The notes under the pieces were generated by a model. It was not told where the DNA came from. It made no database searches and saw only the letters and a list, made by a program, of their open reading frames with translations. 64,000 nucleotides of DNA from Micropterix aruncella (taxonomy: Eukaryota; Arthropoda; Insecta; Lepidoptera; Micropterigidae): positions 30,593,985 through 30,657,984 of the forward strand of contig OX155963.1 in assembly GCA_944548615.1 (NCBI GenBank). The letters run 5' to 3'. This document shows, in pieces, positions 11,399 to 24,600 of this stretch. The number at the start of each line of letters is the position of its first letter. Positions within the stretch are counted from its first letter, which is position 1. The translations under genes and the position numbers were made by a program.

Positions 11399-12183
11399 AA
11401 AATTTTGCCAAAATTCAAGTTCTTTCATTGCCATTCCGGAACCTTACCGAACAGCGTAATATTTGACATCGCCGCATAGACATCACAGACTACTCTCATG
11501 AGGTCGCTGACCCGTGTCGCTTCTATAGTACCAATAATTAAACGGTGTCTTACCTAAACCCTTTATAAACATCTCAGGAGGCTATCGCTCGACGCGGGGC
11601 TGAAACGGGTGATGCAGAAGGCGATAATACTGCCTACGACCAGAATAGTCAAAAGGTTTCTGCATTCGTAGCTCTCGTCCGCCTAGGCCCGGTTTAGTAA
11701 CGGTGATCTAGTTCAATCTAGCGATCTAATTTGGCATAAATTGCGAAGTTTTTAATTTATATAGGCTAATAGTAATAATAACAAAGTCGCACAACGAGCC
11801 GCGGAGACGGCTACGCTTCGAGTATCGCCGCACGATAGTATCCGAAACGAGAAAATCCGCAGAAGAACCGAGGTCGCCGATATAGCTCGTAAAATTAGGC
11901 GGCCTTATAGTTCGCAGAACCGATAACCGTCCGGGGAAAAAGTTTCTCGAACGGCGACCGCGAACCGGCGGTCGCAGAGTAGAACGGCCCCGCGCGCGAC
12001 GGACCGACGACGCTCTCGCGGTCGCCGAAAGCGGGCGGACGGCGGCGGTTCGAGACCGTCGGTCGCGGCATTCTACGGGGGACGCCTACGTCCGACGGCG
12101 GACATCTACCGGCCGACGATGATAACGACGAATATTAGTATTATACGGCATTCATAATGAGATATTTTTCCCTTATTTTGTAG

Positions 12184-12607
12184 ATCGAAAGCTTCCGGCC
12201 CGCGCGGCGACGAGGTCTAAATGTGAGGCGGGACGCGGGCGGAGCGGGCGGCGCGATGCAGTCGTCGCGGGTGCTGAAGCAGGGCTACCTGCGCAAGCTG
12301 AAGACCATGAAGCGCAAGTACTTCGTGCTGAAGGCGGACTCGGCGGAGAGCTCGGCCCGCCTGGAGTACTACGACTCGGAGAAGAAGTGGCGGGCGCAGA
12401 CGCCGGCCAAGAGGGTCATCCCGCTGAAGAGCTGCTTCAACATCCAGCGGCGCCTGGACACCAAGCACAGGCACCTCATCGCGCTCTACACCAAGGAGGA
12501 CTGCCTCTGCCTGCTGCCGGCCGACGAGGCGGAGCTGGCCGCCTGGCTGGGCGCGCTGCTGGCCCTGCACCTGGGCGAGGACAGCGGCGACGCGCCGCAG
12601 CCCCGGC
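12184..12607 (+). CDS. chico: IRS coding exon 1: start codon and PH domain
   Basis: The acceptor TTTTGTAG ends at 12183 and the donor C/gtgagt is at 12608. 12184-12255 is probably 5' untranslated; it is open in frame but has no ATG, and the first ATG is at 12256. 117 codons plus one base encode the PH domain, with the family signature RKLKTMKRKYFVLK at the first strands and SCFNIQRR in the middle. Third positions are almost all G or C, unlike the A/T-rich introns. The 400 bp upstream (about 11780-12180) are CpG-rich and could hold an alternative promoter. Confidence 0.85.
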
Positions 12608-15600
12608 GTGAGTCACCACTCCCTTCCCGTTAACGCCACCGTTCTACGCGTCCATTCCACCGGACGATCCTAATACGATGATACGTGACATAATGGAAAG
12701 TAAAACTCTCATTCGGGATAATGAAATTAAACTTTTTTATGACATATTTTCATATTTTACCTATTTGTCTACGTAGTCGCCGTTAAAATAGAAACATTCG
12801 TCGTAGCGTTGTACCGGTTTTCCTATACTCTCTCGCCGCCGAGTTTTCGAACCGGTCGCCGACTTCCTCTTTCGGTTTTACGTTTGTCCATTCGTACTCT
12901 CTATTGTGACATTCCACAATGGGCAGGCGGGTTTATTATCGTACGGCAATCTTATACGACCGACCCTATCGTGAAGCGCTTATATGAATGTCCGCTCGTA
13001 CCTTGCGTGCGAGTGTGTGTCTCGTTATTGGATTCGATAGTCGGAATGCAAACGCAATTCCGTCAATTTTATCTCAACGGAATATGGTAACCCAGTCGGG
13101 TAACAATATCATTTCCGTAGTATTTTCTGCCCTAAAAATCCTATACGAGATATTCTAATCAAAATTTTACATTGTGATTTCGGCCCCACTAGACCGAATT
13201 TCAAGTCTAACTGCAATATTTCAAGATTGAAGTATGACTAGCGCACCCTCCGGTGGACCGATTTCAACTACATTCTTTTCAAATCTTGCCATAACCGAAT
13301 GATGCCTGCATGCCAAATTTCAGCTCAGTCGGATGAAGCGTTTGGGCGCTATCGTCGAGGAATACACACAAACACACAGAAGTGCATTCACAATACTTTC
13401 CTCTGCCGGAAAAGTAAAAAGGGGAAAAGAAACCACTCCAAAACCGTTCTCAATAGTCAGAAAGCCTCCGATTGGATACTAGGTATCGATTCGGCCTCCT
13501 AAACCTTATCATTTTCTTTAAATTAACAAATGCACGTCCATATAACTTGTTAATTTCTAGAATACAGACTAAATACATAAAATGATCTCATCACCCAGAT
13601 CTTCTTGTTCATATTCATGTGGTAAAAGTTGGCCCTCTTGGCCTATCAGCCAAATTCCCAAGTCTTAAAAGATATTTGTCTCTGTAGGAAAATAATAAAC
13701 TCATTCCTTTCACAAATAATGTAAATCTTACGGTAAGTCTCAAGGTAAGGTGAATGCTCGCATGCGGCAAGACAGCTATCCTTAACCTATCACAGCCGGT
13801 TGTTAGTGTAGGGCCCATCGTTCCTGCCCAGGAGTGTAATAATAATATTATTCCAGTCCGTGAAATTGATGACAGTTTTGTTATTTATTCAAATACCAAG
13901 ATTAGTAACAAAAGAATAGTAACAAAAGATTAGTAAAGAAGATTACATATTAAGCACATTTTTTCTCTTGACGTTCCTAAATAATGGCATTTTGGCTCGT
14001 AATAATAATACATTATTTATTTGCAGCTGTCAATACAAAAAAGACAAAAAAACACAGAATTACAAATCGAAACTGAAAATAAACAATGACTATTTAATAA
14101 AACTACAAATGCTGCAAATTAGGGGTATCCTCAGGATATCTCTTGAACTGGTTTTCAGGACACAACTATTATTGGTACCACTATTTAATGAAATTAAAAT
14201 TAAATGAAAGCAAATAAATAAGAAATAAAAGTAATCAAAATCTAAACATTCAACATCAAATAATTTGATAAAAAAATATAAACAAAAGAAAAAACAATAA
14301 TAATAATAATCAAATTAACAAGAATTCATTAAAAAAATTCCAAAAATCTTGGGCTTTTAGAAACATTGCGGGCATACGTAGGGACCGTCAAAATATTCAT
14401 CCCCTGCATCAATGCCCATGTAAAAATGTATTTATTCTTATTTTCAGAGCATGTGTGGCAGGTGAACGTGCAGAAGAAGGGCCTTGGAGCATCAATGACC
14501 ATCTTGGGACTGTACCACCTTTGTTTAACGGACAAAACCGTTACCCTAGTCAAGATCAGGGCCAACAGCACCGCCCCAATTCCTTACGACGCCAGGGCTA
14601 ATGACACTATGGAGTTTTCATTAGCTAGTATAAGAAGGTGAGTGCTTTTCACAACACAGCTTTGAATTAAAATATTTGTGTCACAGTAGTATGAAATCGA
14701 AGACTATCGCGGTTCTTTGATTTTATAAATAAGATAAAAACGAATTTGCCGCAGGAAATTTTGTAGCATTCGGCGATGTTGCAACTGCCGTTGTCCAGGA
14801 TAGACTGATTAACGGCGGTTGCAACATTTCCAAAACGTCGTGTGCTACAAATTTCATGCGGTAAATTTGTTTTATCTTATTTATAATTCTGTCACAGTCA
14901 TCGTTATATGATCCCCTAGATGGGCCTTTCGCGTTTGAAAATGACCACTTCAAAACCACTACTGAAAGCTGGCCAGTAGTAGTTTGGTCGCAGTCCGCTG
15001 GCAGACAGCCGACCGTGTCCGGTGTGGGAGCTGCCGCGAAGAATATTGGCGCGCTGTTCTCTCGCATATGTTAAATTTATTTCTCTCTCTGTCACATGAT
15101 CTACAAGCAAAGGGTATGTGGAGCCAACTTATTTGTATCTGAGGACATCTCAAAAATATATGTTTCCGGTTGTGACTCCTCGTCCGGAACTATAGTTGTC
15201 ATTTCTAAAATTGAATCTATCCATGTTAAATGGGATCCAAGTACAGAACACACGGGTTTGTGTAGACTATTAACCCCTGGGTGGCCACGCCCGCCGATTG
15301 GCGTTTTTCGTATTTTCCGTATTATATTCGTATTTATGCAATTATCGGCTCTATTTCTCCCTCCACTGTGTAAAAAGTCCGTCACTGAAGCCTGCCATTG
15401 AATAAGCCACCGATATATATTAGTATGCTTGCACACACCTTCTACAAACAAATTTTTGAAGGCTTTGAAAATTTTGCATGGAATAACTGCCTACCGAAAG
15501 GTTAACCCTTCAGGCCTCGGCCCCTCAGCCGATTGACAAGTTGATGTCCCAAAAAATTTTAGTAAAAATTATTAAAAAAATTGAATTATGATACTGTCTC

Positions 15601-18600
15601 ACCAAAACATTAATTACTGCCAAACTATTGTACCCATAATTAAAATGAAAGATTTTAACATAATAAAACATAATAAAATAAAACAAATTAAATTAAAACG
15701 GGCCCGTCACGCTGAATAATTTTGTGCCCGATATCGGCCAATCGGGGCCTGAGGGGTTAAAGACATCCTCCATAAAAATAATCTACCTAAATGTTTCTTT
15801 TAATATTGTGGGCGGTTCTAAAAGACCGTGAAAAACTTGAGAGGTTGCGCTGTTATTCAGATGCCACTACACACGGTTTTGTGTAGATCTCACACACGGT
15901 TTTGTGTAGTCATCCTCCATAAAAATAATCTACCTAAAGGTTTTTTTTAATCATGTCGGCGGTTCTAAAAGTCCGTGCAAAACCCAAGAGATGGCGCTGT
16001 CATTCAGATGCCACTGCATATTTCAACTTGTCGCAATCAAAACTCGCCAAGCTTTTGTTACCGAGTTAACCGAGTTGCGTCATGTTGTCAACATGGATGA
16101 AAGGGAATTCTGAGTGGTGATTAACCGCTGGGGTGCCAAAATGGCCAATCGGCTTTTGCGGCGGTTGACAGATTTGCACTTAGTCGTTTCGGCTGGCCTC
16201 CATAAACAGGTTGATTTTTTTATTAGTGACATCCTTCTAGTGGGTGAATCAGTACGACTAAAAAAACCACGTCAATTTCTAAAATGCTTGTATTGATTCA
16301 CCCACTACAAGGATGTTACTAATAAAAAAAAATAAAAAAACATGTTGCCTGTATATATAAAATTGACCAAAACAGGTGCGGAATCACTATTGCACGCAAA
16401 GGCTCCCTTCCGAAAGGTAAACAATTCAGGTCATCAGTGTCTACTGATGAATTTTCAGCATTTCTGAAACACTTTAAGGGTACTAATAAATATTACAACT
16501 TTCCTAGTACGCCAGCGCCAGGTGTCCCGGAATTTGGCCTGCTGACTGTACCTCTGCATTCCAGAGCCAAAATACTGTCTGATCTGAAAGCATTAGCTTT
16601 TCCAAAACTCTTGCACTTTTTCTTCGCTGGCTATGTATGACCTATGACTTTTTGAATGATGCTCCCAAGCCATGTTTATATACAGTGTTTATATAATTGG
16701 CATTTTTCAATATTCCTTAACTATTAAACTGCAATACTTTCTTGTGTCCACATTAATTATTTCAATAAATAAATATAAAACACCATTCTTCTCTAAATAT
16801 TTAATATTTAATGCAATGTCCTATAATTAGCGTGAGCCACATCATTATGCAAGTAATTTTGTATTCCAAAATAATATTATTTTGATATTTGTTTAAATAT
16901 TTAATAATGTAAAAAAGAAAAAATATTCAAAGAAGTCTACTTGCCTATCTATTATAGTGCTCCAATAATATAAAAATTACTAAATAGTAAACAAGTAGTA
17001 ATAAAAAAAAAATCAAATCAAATACAGTAGAACTCCAACTATCCGAATCAATTGGGACCGGACCCCATTCGGATAATTGAAAATTGGGTAATTGGATTTA
17101 TTCCGAAAAAAGGGTCTATTTTAAATAATTATTGTATACTAGCTGCGCCCAGCGGTTTCACCCGCGTGGTGATGGAAAATTGTGATAATGATGATAGAAA
17201 ACCATACATCTTTATAAATTATAGCCTATGTGTTATTCTGATGTGTAAGCTATATTATTGTAAAGTTTCATCAAAATCCATTCAGTAGTTTTTGCGTGAA
17301 AGAGTAACAAACATCCATACATACATACAAACTTTCGCGTTTATAATATTAGTAGGATAGCATATGTGTTATTCTGATGTGTAAGCTATATTATTGTAAA
17401 ATTTCATCAAAATCCATTCAGTAGTTTTTGCGGGAAAGAGTAACAAACATCCATACATACATACAAACTTTCGCGTTTATAATATTAGTAGGATATGTTT
17501 AAATTGGGAGAAAGAACTATTTAATATCAAAATTTGTTTTCAATATCAATATTAATTAAATGTAAAGGCTGCACTTTTAAATATTAAGCATACTTAGAAA
17601 GTGCTGTACATTAGTACATCATCCTGTCCACCCTAGAACGGGCTAGTCCCAGTTGAGTGACAGAATCAAATAAGAAGCAAAAGGTTAAGGTTTTGCCATT
17701 CGGTTTCTGTTATTTTTGTAATCAAATCAATGTTTTATAGTAATAAATTTTTAAATAAATAAATAAATAAATCCCCAAGGACAATAGCGCGCGTAGACAG
17801 AATCTTTTCGTTTCCGTCCTAATTGTTTTGCGTTTTTATTTCGGATAATAAGCGATTCGGATAGTCGGAGTTCGGATAATTGGAGTTTTACTGTATTCAC
17901 TTCAATAATATTGTTACTCCAGCCATTTATTGGATATTATATTGAATGTTAAATTCGAGAAAAATGGTCTATTAATATTTTTTTATTAAAAGAAATAATG
18001 TGAACACCAGAAAGTATAACAGTTTAAAAGTTTTGAAATGTTGAAAAATACCAGTTAGTACTGAAATGGTGGTCCTAATGTGTCCTAACCTAACACATAG
18101 CTTGAAAATAAAAAAAATCTAATATTATTTTTCTAATTAGATGCGGCGACTCCGAATGCTTCTTCTATATGGAATTGGGGCGATCAGCTGTTACCGGAGC
18201 AGGCGAGCTATGGATGCACACAGAAGACCCGAATATCGCAAAGAGCATGCATGCCACCATACTGCAGTAAGGATTTTGATTTTGCCTGTCTCACCATGCC
18301 GCCTTAAGCTGGTGGTTTGGGCCGCGACAGAGGCAGGAGACCGGAGACACAGACCAGAGACCGAGACACATGTCTCCGTCTCTGGTGATCCACTGTGCAC
18401 CGAGACCGAGACTCAAGACCTTGATTTAAAAGGTTTATTTTATTAGAAATAATTTAAAATATAAACCAAGAAATTTAGTTAAAATATAAACCTAATTATA
18501 ATAATAAAAAATAAAAGAACAAAAATGACATTTAAAAGAAATTATGGAAATATTAAAATATAGAACTATTACATAATTAGTTAGTACCTTAACAATTCTA

Positions 18601-21600
18601 CAATATTTGTATTTTATAGATATCGATGGTAACTGATTGAAATCGTTCTGAAATAAATAGCGCAGGATGTTGTCTAATAATTTCAATCAATTTTTCGGGT
18701 GTCTTCATCAGAAAACAACGTCATTTTGACAATTTCGCACATGCTATTCGAACGAGACGCGAGACACCACTTGTCCAGGACGGAGACTGTCTTGCGGTCT
18801 CCTGTCTCGCGTCGCGGTTTGCTGTCTCAGTGTCGCTCGCGAACTGCCACAATACGAAAGCCTAAAGTCAAGTAACGTCTCCGGTCTATGTCTTCGGTCT
18901 CGGTCTCCTGTCTCTGTCGCGGCCCGAACCGCCGCCTTTACAGATGCCGCCAATTAATGAGTTAATTTCATTTTTCAACATATTTCCTATAACTGCAAAG
19001 TTTTGTACAAAGTAAATAATTATTGTTTGCGTAACAAGGGTTTTAGGACTTGCGTTTAGTTTTCCGGATTTACCTCGGATTTGTATATTGCTTTTGCCTA
19101 TTGATCTTGTTTGTATTTTACCTTTATTGCTATTACACTTAGATTCTCATTGTAAGTCTGCCAAGTCAGTCATCGTAAGTCCGTCAATTGTATGATGTCA
19201 ATATGTATAAAATAAAGATTCAATTCAGTTATTCATTGATTATGTATATTTTTTATTGTTTTTACTTTGTTGTGAAATTTCTCAATGGGTGGGTTTATTA
19301 TTATACGACAATCTCTTACAACCAACCCTATTATGGTGTTTATATGTACAGGGTGAGTTTTTAATTAGTGTCATTCTTTAAGTGGGTGAATCAATGCAAG
19401 CAAAAAAGGAAAAAAAAATTTTTTTTTCGGTGGAAAATTTGAAAAACCTAACTGATAAATAAAAGTTGGGTAATAGGCAATAGATATAATATCGCGAATA
19501 ACCAATACCTTTAGATGGTGCAACTCGCTCAACTCTTTTTATACTACAGTAGAACTCCAATTAACCTAATCAATTGGGACCGGACCCATTCGGATAATCA
19601 AAAATTCGGATAATTGGATTTTTTTCCGAAAAAAGGGTCTATTTTAATTTATTACTGTATGTGTGTTGAAAATGGGAAAAAAACTATTTTTAACCCCTCC
19701 TGTTGCGAGGTAAAAACTCACCTATCACTTTTGCGCGCGACATATTCGGGCAAAAAAACGACGCGAGTCAACGGCCTTGAGAAAAACGATCATAACTTAT
19801 AAACCACTAAACGTATTTAAAAAAGATAAAGATAAAAATGATCGCATTGAAATTTGACATATAAAACATTATAACCTTATCTCGTAAAACAATTAAGATA
19901 ATAATGAATAAATATTACAAAATTGGCAAACTAAAAAAACTCGCCTATAAAATCATTTCGATTTTTTTGTCACAAAATACGTAAAATATGCAAAAATTGT
20001 AAATACAGTTATGTTCTTTATTAAATGCTTTACCAAAACGATATTTTTTTTTACTTATTTGCATACAAAAATATTTATTTATTCAGCCAAGAAAAATTTT
20101 ATGTATTCTCGTAAAAAAAAAAATTTTTTAATTTTATATTTGTGACTACTTATGGTATTTTTTTATATGAAATTCTTTCAAAATAACTTTATTACTACAT
20201 CACACTTCTTAGAAATCACACCAGAACTTTGAGCTTTGTCTGATATTATAGAAAAATCTAAAGTTTTGAGAGTTTCCGCGTCCGAACTTAATAATAAACT
20301 TTGAATGCCCATAATATAAAATTCGTTAGATTTTTTCAATTATATTGTCTTATCATAGACTTATTATATGTCTAATAACTAATTACTATACTCCAAAGAG
20401 TCACATTTCATCGAAAAACTATGGAAAATCGCACTTTATTCTCTCATAGTAATTATCAAAAGAAGTTTCTTTGCGGGATTCAATTTACAAAACAAGATAT
20501 AATTTTCAAAATACGCCTAATTATGTGATAACTTAGGATGTAAATGAAACAATACTTATTTTGTTAGTAAATTAAAGCGACATTACATCATATTTCGCAA
20601 TATATCGGGATATTTCATAAACATTACAAAATAATAACAACCATTTTTTCGCGAGCCGTTTGTTGTTGCCGAAGTGTTTTCTTTGAAAATTCGTGAAAAA
20701 CAGCAAATGGACTATCTCAATTGACTAATACTTATGCCTAAACTACTTAAAAATGGAAATTACTCACTTTTATCCAGTAAACACTGCACTTTTATCCACA
20801 AAACACTGCACAAAACAACCATTTCGCAGAACTATACGCCGCCGCGGCGGTGGCCGATGGAGACTGAAGTTTTGACGTCTATGCTGACTTTTTAAATCGG
20901 CGATCGATTTTATCGTCGTTGGCCGGCGAATTAAAGATTATTTGGCCATGTCGTTCCGCGGTCAGAAAGCATTAAGTACGACGTTTCGAATCGTAAATTG
21001 CATTTTTCGCAGCGGCGAGCGCGATGTCCCGTAGCGGTTGTTTCGGATTGTAGGCGGCCGCCATACATGTCCCCAAATGGATGTTACGTGCTGAGCGGGT
21101 TAAAGAAAAAGAGCTTAAGGTCCCGTGTCTGCTTCAACTTTGACTTTAAGGTCAATCTTTCAAATTTATTTTTTGCCAACTCACCTTCTTTGTCTTTGCC
21201 CTCTACCAAAAGTCGAAAGCCAGCCTTCGCGTGCAAAAAACTACACCGCAACTTTTTGGTCCATTTTGTGAATAAATACTGACAATATCGTTTTTTCATG
21301 AAATCCCTCTTGTTACCTAGTAATTAAATCTTGTTATTTGCGTATTTTATATATTTAAATAAAATAAAAATAAAATACAAACGGAGCTGCTATGGAATTC
21401 ACAGATCTAAGTCGGGCCCATCATATAGTGTTATTACACTTCTGGGGGGTGAGCAGTGGATTCCGGACTAACGACCGGCTGTGGAAATCGCAGTTTTAGA
21501 TAATTTTTCTAAGAAACAGTTGATTAGTTTCCTGGAGAGACCAAGATCTTCAAAAAGGGGGTCGGCCGAAACGGTTACGCGCGGGTCTGTCAATGGTTAA

Positions 21601-24600
21601 TAGCGGCCGCCACACGTAGAGTTCGGACTGCGCATCTAGGACTGCATTCCGAACGGTGGATAGATCCGCACGGTTTTGACTGCGGATCAAACTGTCGTGT
21701 TAAATTTTGAGTAAAAGGCGACCACAGTTTGGATCGCGGTCTGATCTAAGATTCCACGCTACTTGCAGTCCGAACTGTACGTGTAAACATTTTTTGAGAA
21801 TTTAGACTGCAGTTTAGACTGGCGCGTGGAACGTTATAAATTTTAAGAGCCGTATTACAAAATAGCGTGGGTATTCTTTTAAAATGAGTTGAAAAAATGA
21901 ACGCATTTTTTTTGGATGTAACTATAAAAGATAGGATAAATAAATAAATAAATAACTATTCAACCCTGGGAGAAAAACCGCGTCACTGAGCGCTCTTCTC
22001 TTGCGCAAGCAAATATATACACAATTTCTAATTGTTTTTTGCAGTGTTTTCTCCTTTCTAATGACAATAATTTATATTATGTCGTATTGCTAAAAGAGTG
22101 AACTTTAATATAGTATAAGTATTATATAAGAATCTTATTTTATTTCTGAGAAAATTAGAATGATACAGGAAGATTTTTTTTTAATTTTGTGTAATTGTAA
22201 GTAATGTATACCTTGGATATGTGGTCAAAAAACGAAAAAATAAAGCCGTAGTGTACATCAAGAATACATGACGGACATAAAAAAAAATAGTATACGGTTT
22301 TCGTTGTAGTGATATTACTGTATTAAGGAGCTCAAAGTTTGCCTTCCGAGCGTTTTACGAATAACGACTTTCGGAAAATGGGCTGAATAAGTAAATAATA
22401 TTCGTTACATCTAAAATTAAAGGCCGCTATGGTCAACATCAAGAAATGGTCCAGGTAATTCAGTAATTAAAGTTTGTAGAAATCTCTTTATTTCTTGGAA
22501 TTAGAACGCCAAAAATCCACTTTTCTTGCCTTTCTGGAAAAAATATGTGAACGGGCTCTTAACAGTTTTTAGCAGTAGTAAGAAATGGATACTCGTTTAA
22601 TCATCGCGTTAGCTGGATTTGTAGTTAGCTTCAACAACCGAAAAAACGGCGAATGTGGGTAAAAGAATATAAACGAAGATATGGACATTTACCTATGTTA
22701 AGTGAGAAGACAAAGTTATCTAGAAGATTTTAAAAATTGCCTAAGAATGGAGAGTGATTATTTTGATTGTTTATTGGGAATGGTACGCCACAAAATCACA
22801 AAGCAGGATACAGTAATGAAAATGCTCCTCTTAAATTTTGTATATTTTTTTTGTAACAAACTCGCGATTTGCTGACGCAAATCCAATTTTCTTACAAAAA
22901 TCTACAAGTTCGTCATAAGCGACGTTTCGCATATTCCTATTACTGTAGTCTTTACTTTTTATCTTCCACGGGCATGGATGCTCACGGAATAAACGAATAA
23001 ATTGCATAATAGCTTCCGTACTCCAAACAGACCTGTTTTGTTTTTGACGCAGATCGAACGTTTTGACGCAGATTGACGTTTACACTTGATGCGTGCGCAA
23101 AACTGTGACGATATGCGTACGCATCGACATGCCAGATCAAACTGCCAACCGCCGCGCGTCAAATGCATCTACACGTGCGTATCGGAACGAGGGATGGAAC
23201 GGCGCGTGGTGTTTCCCGCGGTCCGAACTTTACGTGTGGCGGCCGCTAATATGTACGGGGGCCGGTCGAAACGGTTACGCGCGGGTCTGTCAAACGACAC
23301 AAATTGCCTATAGGCGCTGTTGGCTTCCGACGGGTTAAAAGTTGCATTCTGTAATTGCATTTCATGGTTTCGATAACAGACTGGTCCGTTGGTTGCAACA
23401 AGCTTGTGACGTTTGGCGGTAAAAAGATAAACTTGAACTGGCCATTTCCTTTTTCCAACAGTTCTTCGGTGGGATGAGTTGGTGCATTATGAAACAATCA
23501 CTACGTTTCCGTCTTATTTTGAATTTTACTTTTGAATTTTGGATAAACAGCTATTCGGATAGTCGTAGTTTCGATAATTGACATTCTACTGTGATTTTAA
23601 AAAATAGTTTATTTTCGAAAAAATGTTTTTTTTTGTTTTTTTGTTTTTTTTTCAATCTTTTATATCAAAAGTTGCTTATTTGCTCGTACTGATTCACACA
23701 CTTTAAGGTGTAACTAATTAAAAACTCACCATATATATATGTGCATGTAGCATGTTTGTAAGTGTGTGTCTTGTTATTGCATGTAAGAATCCTTACAATG
23801 TAAGATCAGACGATCTAACCACTACACTACCGGTAAAGATTTAAATTGACTTTACCGAGAGTAGGAACTCCTACTAACTATCTTCTGTCGTAAAATAAAT
23901 AAAATAATTAAATACTACCCTCTGATTTTTTAGTGCAATGTCGAGTCTATCTGGCAATAAAGACGAATTTGGACCCGAGCGTAGAACACGTTCATCTTCA
24001 GCAAACGAGGCATCGAAGCCGCTCTCGGTTCTTACGAGAAGACAAACGCACTCGGGGACAAAACCTCACGGTCTATCTCCATCAAACGGTGAGTCGCCTC
24101 TCATAATATTACTTAACCTATAGAAACTAATGCTACTTATTACAAGCTATTTTGAACGATAGAACCGTGGTAATTTTGCGTGTGTCTAGTGTTGGTTAAT
24201 TATAATCTTTTTAGTCGTAGTTAATAATGCTATAGCTTACTTTCGCATACCTTCAAGCAGTTCAGTATTTCCTTTTATTACTTTAATCACATTTACGCCA
24301 CTAGTATAGCACGATTTGGAATTTAATTTAATTTTGTATATTTTATAATGTTGGATGATAAGATTTAATGATATTTGAACACGAATATTGTAATATCTTG
24401 AAGCTACAATTTCACAGATGTTTCGGAGCTCCGTAATCAATCAATTGACTCACTTAAAAACTTATAGTCATTCCACTTTTTTAATTTGCGATTCTTGTTA
24501 GGTTTAATAAAACGATTTAAAAAGGGTTTGTCCCCCCTCTATCCCTTCGTATTAAATTGAGACATATACTAAATTAAAGCTTATAATATTTCTAACATTT

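Larger units (their letters stand above)
21200..23338. mobile_element. TTAA-type element remnant, invaded by two others
   Basis: Words at 21212-21350 (gaaagccagccttcgcgtgc, caactttttggtccattttg, tcttgttacctagtaattaa) and at 23256-23338 (aattgcctataggcgctgtt, ggcttccgacgggttaa) match the compact family at 48890-49310. Between them sit the SINE-like copy 2 and a Harbinger element. The word cgaaacggttacgcgcgggt occurs on both sides of the Harbinger element, so two element copies may be fused. Confidence 0.45.
19545..23592 (-). mobile_element. Pogo/Tigger transposon remnant with DDE fragment
   Basis: The left end tacagtagaactccaattaa (19545) and right end ctattcggatagtcgtagtt to attctactgtg (23592) match the 17023 element. 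On the minus strand at 23497-23390 the frame reads FHNAPTHPTEELLEKGNG then FIFLPPNVTSLLQPTDQSVI. This is the second/third catalytic region of a Tigger/jerky-type DDE transposase (NAPxHP, FLPPNVTSLxQPxDQ). The rest of the transposase is missing or displaced by nested insertions. Confidence 0.65.
19348..23730. mobile_element. Palindromic MITE split by a nest of younger insertions
   Basis: The left end acagggtgagtttttaatta with gtgggtgaatcaatgcaagc (19348-19400) pairs with the inverse of the right end at 23665-23730 (atcaaaagttgcttatttgc to taattaaaaactcacc). The left part runs through the family's palindromic centre to 19543; the right part resumes at 23593. The 4 kb between is a pogo/Tigger element, itself invaded. 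Confidence 0.6.

Noticed and set aside
12217..12570. Antisense frame over the PH-domain exon
   Set aside because: It is a Leu/Arg-rich mirror of the GC-rich sense coding strand.
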